From JAJEFO01 sp965209045 (lineage in GTDB: Bacteria > Pseudomonadota > Alphaproteobacteria > Rhodobacterales > Rhodobacteraceae): a stretch of DNA of 64,000 nt. Shown here in pieces: positions 24,701-33,900 of the stretch. Both the position numbers and the translations under genes were made by a program. Below the pieces are notes generated by a model. The model ran no database searches, had not been told where the DNA came from, and saw only the letters and a list, made by a program, of their open reading frames with translations. The number at the start of each line of letters is the position of its first letter. Within the stretch, counting starts at the first letter, position 1. The stretch spans positions 2,604,001 through 2,668,000 of the forward strand of contig CBDBPW010000003.1 of NCBI GenBank assembly GCA_965209045.1, written 5' to 3'.

Positions 24701-27349
24701 GGTGACCCTGACGTTCCCGACGGACAGCGCCGGGATCGCCGAGCCTGCCGGATGGAAGCTGACCGGGACCGTCTCGCCCACCGTCCAGCCCATGTCCGAC
24801 CTCCAGAAGTCCGCGCCCCAGTCGAGGCGGTCGATCTCCCCCGCGCCCGCGCGCCCGAGCGCCCGGTCGACCGGGAACTTCCGGTCCTTGAGCACGAACC
24901 ATCCGCCGCGCAGGCCCTCCAGCCGCTCCCTCGGCACGCTGTCCCGGAGCCTGATCATGACGACCCTCTCGACGACGAAGTGGAAGACGCTCTCGATGCG
25001 CAGCGTCAGGTCCCCGTGCTCGAGCGTGTCGTCGCCGATCGTCCCGAAGCAGTTGTCGTAGCCGCTGCGCCTGTCCTCGGGATCCCCGGCCCCCAGGCCG
25101 GGATACGGCTGCGGGAGCGACCCGACCGCCCAGCGTGCCATGCACTCCTGCCTGTCGTAGCCCCGCACGAGCTCCCCGCCCGCCGTGCGGTCGCTGTTCA
25201 GGTGGACGCGGCTCCCGACCGTGAGCGTGGTCGACCACGCCGGGTCGCCGACTTGCGTCACCGGACCGCCGGGGCCCGCCCTCGTGTCCGTCGTGTCGTT
25301 CCTCGCCGCGCGGTCCGCCAGGGCGGCCGCGGCGTTGGCCGAGGCGTCCCGCAGCGGAGCCGACCGCGGCGGCGCGTAGCCCACCGTCACCGCGTGGCCC
25401 CGGTCCACGCGGGACCACAGCGTCAGCGTCACCGTGTCGCCCGACACCGCGACCGGATCGCGCGCCGCCAGCGCGAGCCAGGTCCCGTCCGCCTTCACCG
25501 TGAACGCCCGCGCCGGGGGCACCGAGCCCTCGTCGAGCGCCTCGCCGTAGGTCAGGACCACCGTCTTCCCGTCGGCGACGGCGTGCAGCAGCTCCGGCGC
25601 CGCCGTGTCCGGCGTGTCGTTCCTCGCCGCGTGGCCGCTGAACGCGGCGACGCGGTTCGCGGAGGCGTCCTGGAGGGCGCCGGCCGCGGGCACCGCGTAG
25701 CTCACGGTCACCGTCTCGCCGTGGCCCGCGGGAGACGCCAGCGTCAGCGTCACCGCGGCGCCGGAGACGGAAACCGGGCCGTCCGAGTCCAGCGCCCGCG
25801 CCTCGCCGTCCACGATCACCGCGAACGCCGAGGCCGGCGGGACGGAATCCGGGTCCAGGTCCGCGCCGTAGGTCAGGACCACCGTGTCCCCGTCGGCGAC
25901 GGCGTGCAGCAGCTCCGGGGCATCCCCGGGCTCGTCGTTCAGTATCGTCGCGGTCGCCCGCCCGTCGCCCAGCGCCGCGCCGGCGCCCGAGGGGTTCGAG
26001 AGCGCGAGCGTGAAGGTCTCGCCCGAGTCCTCGACCGAATCGTCGACCACCGTCACGGACACGGCCATCGACGTCTCGCCCGGCGCGAAGCTGAGCGTGC
26101 CGGACGCGGCCGCGTAGTCGCCGGGCGCCATGGCGGTGCCGTCGGCGGTCGCGTACTCCACCGTCACGGTCTCCGTCGCCGCCGGCGCGAGGGTGACGGC
26201 GAAGACCGCCGCCGCGTCCGTGCCCTCCGTCACCGTGACGTCGGCGACGGACAGGAGCGGGACGGCGCCGTTGACGGCGGCCGGGACGCCGTCCGCGCCG
26301 GTCGCGAAGGACGGGGCGTCGTTGCCGTCGGCGTCCTGCACCGCCGCCCCGTCGTCGCCCTCCGTCGGGTCCGCGTAGGCGACGACGACCGCCTGGCCCG
26401 GAAGGACGGCGGGGGACAGCCCGGAGAGCCGGACCCGGCGGGGCGCCGACGCGTCGACCGCGGCGCCGCCGACCGTGACCGCGGCGCCGTCCGCGGTGAC
26501 CGTGAAGGCGCCGGCCGGCGGGCCGTTCCCCGCCCCGGCGTCGAGGCTCTCGTCGAAGACGAGCGCGATCTCCCTGCCGGTCGCGGCGACCGTCGCCGAG
26601 GACAGCTCCGGCACCGCCGAGGCCGGCGGATGGAAGCTGACCGTGATCTCGTCGCCCACCGTCCAGCCCATGTCGTCCTGCCAGAACGGGACGGCCCAGA
26701 TGAGGAAGTTCGCAAGCCCGTCGTCCTCGTGCCAGCCTTCCAGCCCGTCGTCGACCGTGAACGTCCGGCCCTCGATCTCGAACCGGCCGCCCCGCAGCGG
26801 GGCCAGGTCCTCGACGGGCACGTGCCGCCTGAAGTCGATGACGAGCGCGGTCTGGGTGGTGTAGTGGTAGATGCCCTCGATGCCGATGCTCAGCCCCTTG
26901 TACCGGAACGTGGCGTCGGCGACCGTCCCGAAGCAGTTGTCGTACTGGGTGCGCATGTGATCGGGCACCCCCTCGACCCCGAAGCCCGGAGGCTCGAACT
27001 CCAGCGGCAGCGCCCCCTGCGTCCCGAGCGCGTACGCGGGCATGCAGTACTGCCTGCGGTAGCCGCGCTCCCACTCCTCGCCCGGCGTGTCGTCCGGCAG
27101 GATGATCCGCTTGTTGCCGACCGTGAGCGCGGTCTCCCATGCCGCCTCGGCCGCCACCGCCTCCGCGGCCGCCGTCCCGCCCGGCGCCGGCAGGGCCAGC
27201 GCGGCAGCCGCCAGCAGGAGCGGGGCGGGCAGGATCCGCCGCACGCGGCCCGCGATCCGGTCCGCGATCCCGCCGCGCACGGCCGGGGCGGGGCCCGTCC
27301 CGCGGGCGGGGGCGAAGACGGCGGCCGGCCGCCTCAGGTGGTCTTTCAT
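21764..27349 (-). CDS. Autotransporter AT1 (Calx-beta/SWM passenger)
   Basis: Type V surface protein of 1861 aa. The ATG at 27349 follows ggaaggac; two further ATGs upstream in the same open frame (27622, 27748) belong to copies of this start region. After a long basic leader, a hydrophobic signal sequence (APLLLAAAALALPAPGG) ends near residue 65. Passenger order: module with YC...QYDNCFGT (about 73-246), SWM-type domain, Calx-beta (VEYATADGTAMAPGDY), two SWM-type domains (LTYGEALDEGSVPPARAF), a second copy of the first module (about 703-860, EC...GYDNCFGT), Calx-beta, two CX6C modules, Calx-beta. The outer-membrane barrel runs from about 1438 to the terminal KWEW. No protease motif seen; an adhesin or surface-coat role is inferred. 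Confidence 0.85.
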   Translation of the reverse strand: MKDHLRRPAAVFAPARGTGPAPAVRGGIADRIAGRVRRILPAPLLLAAAALALPAPGGTAAAEAVAAEAAWETALTVGNKRIILPDDTPGEEWERGYRRQYCMPAYALGTQGALPLEFEPPGFGVEGVPDHMRTQYDNCFGTVADATFRYKGLSIGIEGIYHYTTQTALVIDFRRHVPVEDLAPLRGGRFEIEGRTFTVDDGLEGWHEDDGLANFLIWAVPFWQDDMGWTVGDEITVSFHPPASAVPELSSATVAATGREIALVFDESLDAGAGNGPPAGAFTVTADGAAVTVGGAAVDASAPRRVRLSGLSPAVLPGQAVVVAYADPTEGDDGAAVQDADGNDAPSFATGADGVPAAVNGAVPLLSVADVTVTEGTDAAAVFAVTLAPAATETVTVEYATADGTAMAPGDYAAASGTLSFAPGETSMAVSVTVVDDSVEDSGETFTLALSNPSGAGAALGDGRATATILNDEPGDAPELLHAVADGDTVVLTYGADLDPDSVPPASAFAVIVDGEARALDSDGPVSVSGAAVTLTLASPAGHGETVTVSYAVPAAGALQDASANRVAAFSGHAARNDTPDTAAPELLHAVADGKTVVLTYGEALDEGSVPPARAFTVKADGTWLALAARDPVAVSGDTVTLTLWSRVDRGHAVTVGYAPPRSAPLRDASANAAAALADRAARNDTTDTRAGPGGPVTQVGDPAWSTTLTVGSRVHLNSDRTAGGELVRGYDRQECMARWAVGSLPQPYPGLGAGDPEDRRSGYDNCFGTIGDDTLEHGDLTLRIESVFHFVVERVVMIRLRDSVPRERLEGLRGGWFVLKDRKFPVDRALGRAGAGEIDRLDWGADFWRSDMGWTVGETVPVSFHPAGSAIPALSVGNVRVTEGRDATADFTVRLSPAATGTVTVDYATADGSARAPGDYTATSGTLTFAPGETAKTVSVPIVDDSVEDSGERFTLRLSNASGGAAILEYGEATATIANHELTAEFSGAPAGHGGEPFTVELAFNDAPEMSYRVLQPVNGREGRLNVVNATALRVRRIEPGGNRRWLLSFDPSGTGDVTVTLPATADCEAAGAVCTADGRPLSAAATVTVPHGPPGEAGAPFAARIEALPEAHDGEGEVSFELRFSEEPVSYGYRTLRDETLEIRQGGTRLAPRVRRMARPSSRAWTVTVAPVSKADITVAVVATDGCGDPGAVCNADGEPLSAGVEAVVPGPPGLSVADAAATEAAGATLDFRVTLGRASSSAVTVDYRTFDGTATAGADYAAASGTLEFAPGETERTVSVAVLDDAHDEGAETMTLALSNPSGGNAWIADAHGTGTISNADPVPGAWLARFGRATAEQAADAVRGRLSADRTPGFRGRIAGQALPDGTGAADPAVTGGAATGAGPLAVPGLAEGGRRAFMALLAPAAGEGPGDARGLGRGDLPAGRGIAAGDALAGTSFDLVQEADGLSLGLWGRAARSGFSGRAGGPGGALALEGETASVTLGVDGRRNGALLGLMLFASRGEGTYRGPGGDPLRSGAVEADLSGLVPYAGRVTGAGLSVWGAAGTAEGETRLTPGGREAPFVAGLRWSMAAAGIEGAPAAGLPGGATLGWHADALWTRTESEAAGTPGAGRLAATAAETTRVRLGLEAAWERTLASGVTLHPRLGIAARLDGGDAETGFGLEAAGGVRIEDPGRGLSVTLDARTLALHGDGGFEDGGLAVSVAWDPRPETRLGPSVIATRGRAAASPGGLDALPGPGTLPVPLAGDGDGPGLEMAWGTDLSAWRLGAVGTAYGRVTGRPDVRDLRLGWRVGPDAGRDIGRGHDFWLDPGAGGGEAGIGAGLGWTRERTGMRSSAGVGLAAREAGAAEAAIRLKWEW

Positions 27350-27372
27350 TCCGGTGTCCTTCCGCTCGATGT
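27311..27372 (-). repeat. 62-bp direct repeat with AT1 start codon, copy 1
   Basis: Identical to 27710-27771; covers the ATG at 27349, its ribosome binding site and the first 13 codons of AT1. Confidence 0.85.
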
Positions 27373-27611
27373 TGCCGTCGCCTCCGGGGCGTCCCCGCCC
27401 GGGAGGCGTTCGCCCGCTTCCCGCCGCGCCGGCGCGGGCGCGCATGGCCGGGAGCCCGGCGGCGCGGGGCGGAGGTCGCTCCCCGCGCACGCCGGTCCCG
27501 CACGGGCCGGTCCCGCACGGGCCCGGCCGGCGCGGTCCGCATGGCCGCGCGTCCGGGGCGGGGCCCGTCCCGCGGGCCGTCGCGGCGATGGCGGACAGCC
27601 GCCGCCCCGGG

Positions 27612-27705
27612 TGATCGATCATTCCGGCGTCCTTCCGCTCGATGTTGCCGTCGCCTCCGGGGCGTCCCCGCCCGGGAGTCGTTCGCCCGCTTCCCGCCGC
27701 GCCTT
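27612..27705 (-). repeat. Copy of the AT1 leader region
   Basis: About 90 bases nearly identical to 27343-27435, carrying its own ATG (27622, MIDH...) and ribosome binding site (gcggaaggac), in frame with AT1. Confidence 0.8.
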
Positions 27706-27709
27706 CGCA

Positions 27710-27771
27710 GGCGAAGACGGCGGCCGGCCGCCTCAGGTGGTCTTTCATTCCGGTGTCCTTCCGCTCGATGT
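27710..27771 (-). repeat. 62-bp direct repeat with AT1 start codon, copy 2
   Basis: Exact copy of 27311-27372, with an ATG at 27748 (MKDHLRRPAAVF) that remains in frame with AT1 over the intervening 133 codons. Confidence 0.85.
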
Positions 27772-27831
27772 CCGTGCCGCCTCCGGGGAGGCGGGAGATT
27801 CCGTCCTGCAGCGCCGGCCCCGCCTCATGCG

Positions 27832-27980
27832 GCCGGCGGTCCCCGCATCGGGCCGCCGCGCGGCGGCGCCCGCGGCCCGCCTCTCCGGCGTCCCGTCACC
27901 AGCGCCATTGCAGCTCCGCCCCCGCGCCGTTGCCGTCGCCTCCCGTGCCGGCCCCGGCCCAGAGGTCGACGCGGGCCTCG
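27832..27980 (-). repeat. 3' end of AT2 shared with AT3
   Basis: The last barrel codons, the stop and about 60 bases of downstream sequence of AT2 match 42838-43000 after AT3 almost base for base. The GC-rich palindromic run cggcggcgcccgcggcccgcc downstream may act as a transcript end. Confidence 0.7.
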
Positions 27981-30900
27981 GCGGCATGGGTCGCGTCCGG
28001 CTCGATCCGGTAGCCGATCCGCAGGGCGCCTTCGCCGTCGCTCCCGCCCGTCCGGGCGTAGCGGCTTCCGACCATGCCCTGGCCACGGCCCGCGCCGTGG
28101 GCGACCTCCAGCGACCAGGCACCCTCGCCGCCGTGTTCCGGCCGGCCGGGGAAGGCCGCCGGGCCGAGCAGGGCGTCCACGCCACCGGAGGACGCGCCGC
28201 CGAGATGGCCGCCGACCGTCGCAGACCAGCCCCGCCGCGTCTCCGGGCGCCGGTCCCACGAGATGCCCAGGCCCAGGCCCCAGCTGTCGAACGCCCCCGC
28301 CTCGTGCAGCGCCAGCGCCCGGCCGTCGAGATGCATCGAGAGGCCGCGCCCGGGATCCTCGAACCGGACCCCGCCGCCGATCTCCAGCCCGAACCCCGTT
28401 TCGGCGTCGCCGCCGTCGTGGCGCATTCCGATGTCGAGGCTCGGGTGCAGCGTGACCCCGGCGGCCAGCGTCCGCTCCCAGGCGGCCTTCAGGCCGAGGC
28501 GCACGCGCGTCGTCTCGGCAGAAGTCGCCGCGAGGTTCCCCGCCTCCGGACGCCCCGCCTCCGGGACCGCCGCGTCGGAGGCCGTCCGCGTCCAGAGCAT
28601 GTCCGCATGCCAGCCGACCCGCGCGCCGCCGAGGAAGCCGGCCTTCGCCGGCACGCCCTCGGCGCCCGCCGCCGCCATGGTCCAGTCGATGCCGGCGACC
28701 AACGGTTCAGCGCCTTCGGGCGTCAGCGTCATCTCGCCCCGGCCGATCCCGGCCGCGCCCCAGACGGAAAGGCCCGCGCCGGTCTCCCGGCCCGCGTAGG
28801 GGACGAGGCCGGTCAGGTCCGCCGCGACCGCGCCCGAGCCCTCCGGGCCGGCGTAGCCGCCCTCGCCCCGGTTCGCGAACAGCATCAGCCCGAAGAGGGC
28901 GCCCTTCCGCTTGCCGTCGACGCCAAGCATGACGCCGGCCGTCTCGCCGTCGAGGACCGTCTCCCCGTGCGGTCCGCCGGCCCGTCCGCCGAAGCCGGAC
29001 CTGGCCGCGTGCCCCCAGTAGCCGGTGGAGCGGCCGGACCCGCTGTCCCGCAGCATCGTGAAGGACGTGCCCAGCAGGATGTCCTCCGCCGTGAGCGTCA
29101 GCGTCTCCTGGCCGTGCCCGCCTTCGCCCCCGTCATGGGGCAGCGTCCGGAACGCGAGGCTTCCGTCCTCCTCGCCGTCCCCGCCGCCTTCGCCTCTCCG
29201 GAGCGCCGGCAGCGCCAGGCGGGCGCGACGCTCATCCTCGGCGAACGCGTGCAGCGACTCCGCGCCGCCGCCCGTCTCCGTCCTTTCCGTGCCGGCCTCC
29301 CGCCAGGTTCGGGGCCCGACATGCCGTTCCGGCAGGGGATGGCCGGCGAACCGGCCGCGGAAGCCGGGCGTGCGCGCCGCGGACAGCCGGCCGCGCACCG
29401 CGTCGAGCGCCTGCTCCGCCGCCGTGCGCCCGAAGCGCGCCAGCCACGCCTGCGGCATCGCGTCCCGGTTCTCGATCGTGCCCGTCGCCGTCGCGTCCTG
29501 GAGCCACGCATTGCCGCCCGAGGGGTTCGAGAGCGTCAGCGTGAACGTCTCCTCGCCCTCGTCATGGGCGTCGTCCAGGATGGCGACGGGGATGGTTTTC
29601 CCAGTCTCGCCTGGCGCGAAGCTGAGCGTCCCGGAGGCGGACGTGTAGTCCGCGCCCTGGGTCGCGGTGCCGTCGGCCGTCGCGTAGTCCACCGTCACCG
29701 TCGAGGCGGACGCCCGGCTCATCGTCACCGCGAACTCCACCGTCGCGCCGGCGGCCTCCTCGACGTGCGCGTCCGCCACCGAGAGCCCCGGCGGTCCTGG
29801 AACCACCGCCTCGACGTCCTCCGAGAGCGGCTCGCCGTCCCCGTTGCAGACCGCGCCTGCCGCCTCGCAGTCCGCCGTCGCGGCAATCGTGATGGTCATG
29901 TCCGCCTTCGAGGCCGGCTCGACCGTCACCGTCCAGGTGCGGTTGCTCGGCTTCTCCATGCGTTGGACGCGGGGCTCCAGCCGCGTCCCGCCCTGCAGGA
30001 TCTCCAGCGTCTCGTCCCTGAGCGTCCTGAAGCCGTAGGCGACCGGCTCCTCGCTGAAATGCACCTCGAAGCTGACCGCGCTCTCGCCGTCATGCTCCTC
30101 GGGCAGCTCCTCCAGGCGCGCCGTGAAGGGCGTGTCCTGCACCTGCGTGTCGCCCGGCGCCGCGTGCGGCACCGTGACCGTCACCGCCGCCGAGAGCGGG
30201 CGGCCGTCGGCCATGCAGATCGCGCCCGCGTCGTCGCAGTCCGCCGTCGGCGGCAGCGTCACCGTGACGTCCTCCGTCCCCTCCCCCACGGGCGCGAACG
30301 CGATCCGCCAGCGGAGGTTGCTGCCCGCCTCCACCCTCCGGACGCTCTCGACCGTCGCGTGCGTCACCCAGAGCGTGCCCTCCTGCCCGTCCACCCGCCG
30401 CAGCGCCCGCCGGGTCATCTCCGGGCTCTCGCTGAAGGCGAGCTCCAGCGTGAAGGCCTCGCCGCCGTGGCCCGCCGGCGCGCCCGAGAACGCGCCCGTC
30501 AGCGCCGCCGCCTCCGGCGTCGCGTTCTGCGCCTCGAACCCCGCGAACGCCGCCGCCGGGTTGCCCGCGAGGTCCCGGAGCGCCGCCGCCCCCTCGCCCG
30601 CGGGCGGGCTGTAGCCCGCCGTCACCGCCTCGCCATGCGCGACCGGCGCGGCGAGCGCCAGCGTCACCGTCCGCCCCGAGACCGCGACCGGGTCCGTCGC
30701 CGCGAGCGCGCGCGCCGCGCCCGCCACCGTCACCGCGAACGCGGAAGGGGCGGGCACCGATTCCCCGTCGAGCGCCTCGCCGTAGGTCAGGACCAGCGCG
30801 GACTCCGTCACCGCGGCAGCCGAGAGCGCCGGCGGGACCTCGTCCAGGGCGTCCGCCGTGTCCGCCCCGGGAAAACCCGTCTCGGCGGCGAGCCCGCCCG

Positions 30901-33900
30901 TCTCCGCGACGATCACGGCCCCGTTCAGCGAGATGCTCCCCGCCGGCAGCTCGATGGCGCTCCCGGCGACGGAACCCGCCAGGATGTCCATCGAGAAGGT
31001 CAGCGCGTCCGTGCCCGTGCCCGAGGCGTAGACCAGCTCCGTCGAATTGCCGTGCAGGTTGACGTCGATCCCCGGCAGGCCGCCCGTCACGGTCACCGCC
31101 TCGCTGAACGAGAGCCGCACCTGCAGCGCCTCGCCGCCGGACCAGGTCCCGTTCGCCGAGGCGTCGGCCAGGAACGCCGCCGCCGTCACCCAGGGCGCCG
31201 TCCGGAAGGCCGTCAGCACCGGCTGGCCGCCGGCGTCGGTGATCGACGCCCCGGCGAGGACCAGGCCGTCCGGCGCCACCCTGGCCTTCCGCGCCCCGTC
31301 GTCCGCCGCCGTCACCGCGTGCGAGAACGTGAGCGTGGCCGTGCCGGAACCGCTGGAATGAGCCGCCTGCCGGCGGACGCCGTCCAGCAGGACCGCGAGC
31401 CCCGGCGTCCCGTCCACCGTCACCGGGGCGCTGAAGACGAGCTCCGCCTCCACCGTCTCGCCCGCGTCCCAGGTGCCGTTCTCCCCGGGCTCCGAGACGA
31501 TCCGCGCCGACGTCACCCGCACCGCCTGGGAACCCGAGACCCACGCCGTCGCGTCCTCGGCCAGGGCCCGCCCGTCCGCCGTGCAGAGCGCACTTTCCGC
31601 GTCGCAGTCCCCGGGCGCCGGCAGCCGCAGCATCACCCCGTCGTCGGCCGCTTCCGGCGCCACGGTCACCCGCCAGCGCCGCCCGTCCCCGGGAAACGCG
31701 ATCGCCGCCGTGGCCTCGCCGCCGGTGACCCGGAGCGCCGCCAGCAGCGCGTCCGCGTCAACGCCCGCTTTCGGGGCCTCGCTGAACGTGATCCGCACGT
31801 TGAAGGAATCCCCCGAATGGCGCTCCGGCAGGTCCGAGAACGCCGCGGTGAACAGCGCCACGTCGTCGCTCGCGATCGTCCCCGTGGCCTCCGCCCGGCG
31901 CACCACCGCCCCGGCCCCGGACGGGTTCGACAGCGTCAGCGTGAGGTCCTCGTCCGCCTCCGCCGCAGCGTCGTCCAGCACCGCCACGTCCACCGTCAGC
32001 TCGGTCTCCCCGGGCGGAAAGGTCAGCGTGCCCGAGACGGGCGTGTAGTCCTCGTCCGCCACCGCGCTGCCGTCCAGGGTGGCGTAGTCCACCGTCACCG
32101 CCTCCTCCTGCGCGGTGCTGAGGCGCACCGCGAAGGAGAGCGCCGCGTCCGTCCCTTCGGCGGCCTCCGCGTCCCTTGCCGTCAGCGAGGGCGCGCCCCG
32201 GACCGTCGCCCGGACCCGGTCCCGGTGCCTGCGCCCGTCGGCGGTGCAGATCGCCCCCGCCTCGTCGCAGCGGCCCGTCGGGGCCATCTCGATCGTGAGC
32301 GGATCCCCCGCCCAGCGCCAGTCGGTCGAGCGGAACCGCATCACCACCCTCCATTCCCGGCCCTCGGGATCCTGCCGGACCAGCCGCGGCCGACTCGCCG
32401 GCTTGTCGCCGATCCGCGTCGACAGCCTGTCGAGGATGTCCTCCGCCGCCAGGCCCGGCGCCGGGGGCTCGCTGAACACCAGCCGGAAGCGGAAGTTGTG
32501 GACCCCGTCATGGGTCTGCGGAACGTCCGCGAAGCGCGCCGTCAGCCGGGGCGTGGCGTTTTCCGCCTCCAGCCCCTCGAACGCCGCCGCCGCGTTGCCG
32601 GCGACGTCCCGGAGCCGCGCCGCCTCCGCGTCCTCCGGCGGCGCGTAGGAGACCGTCACGGCCTCGCCGTCCTTCACCGGCGCGGCCAGCGCCAGGTACG
32701 CCCGCCGCCCGCTCACCCGCACCGGGTCCGCCTCGGCCAGCGCCCTGGCCGCGCCGCCCACGGTCACCGCGAACGCCGGGGCGGGGGGCGCCAGGGACTC
32801 GTCCAGCCCCTCGCCGAACACCACCGCAAGTTCCGCCAGGCGCACCTCGGCGCTCTCCGGCTCCGGGGCGGTCCCGTCCACCGCGTCCGGGTCCGCCGGC
32901 TCGATCTCCCAGGCGAGGGCGTTCGACAGGCCCGCCCCACCGACGGTGCAGACCGCGCCCGGCGCGTCGCAGTCCGTCGCCGCCGGCAGCTCCACCCGCA
33001 CCGGCCCGTTCGAGTGGGGCAGCACCCGGATCCGCCATTCCTTGCCGAGCGAGTCCTCCTTCTCCGCCCTCGTGACCTCCCCGTTCGTCACCGTGAACGC
33101 GTGGTCCCGGAGCGATTCGGCCGTGACGTCCGGCGCCAGGTTGAACCGGACCTCGATCCAGAAGGGCGAGCGGTCGTGGGCCTGCGGATGGTCCCCCATC
33201 TCCGCCGTCAGCGTCCCCGCCGCCACCGTGAGGCGGGCGGACGCCTCAACGCCGCGCCCGTCCAGGGTGCAGACCGATCCCTCGGCCCCGCAGTCCGTCG
33301 TCGCCGGCAGGGTCACCGTCACGTCCCCCGACTGGGGGAAGATCTCGATCTCCCACAGGGCGCTCAGCAGCACCCCGGACCGCGTCAGGTCGCGCTCCAG
33401 GTCCAGCCGGGTCGCCCGGACCACCCGCCCGTTGGTCACCTCGAAGACGTGTTTCAGCATCTCCGTCCACGTCGTCATCACCGGCTCGCTGAAGCGCGCC
33501 CTGAAGGTGAAGTTCCCGCCCCCGTGCGCCTCCGGCGCGTCCTCGAAGGCGAACGTCAGCGTCTCGTCCACGTCGGTCAGCTCCAGCCGGACCCCGATCT
33601 CGGCATGGTTGCCGTTGCCGTCGTCCGCCACCACCACCAGGTCCCAGGCATGCCTGAGCTCGTAGTCGTAGTGCACCCCCTCCACGGTGACGATCTGGCC
33701 CGTCGCCGCGTCGATGGCGAAGTCCGTCGCCGGGGTGCCGTCATCGTTGTAGAGCGCATAGGTCAGCGTGTCCCCGTCCGGGTCCACCGCGGTGACCGGC
33801 GCGCCCACCGCCGTGCCCGGCCCGACGTTCTCCGGCACGCTGCGCGCCACCACCACCCGGGGCGGCGGCGCCGACGCCGGCGGCGGCGTGAATTCCGTCC

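Larger units (their letters stand above)
27350..27895. other. Leader/intergenic region between AT2 and AT1
   Basis: 546 bases made largely of duplicated copies of the AT1 start region (see the repeats at 27311, 27612 and 27710), followed by the 3' flank of AT2. The frame upstream of 27349 is open but reads repetitive GC-rich sequence with no domain, so I treat it as untranslated or as leader. Confidence 0.6.
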
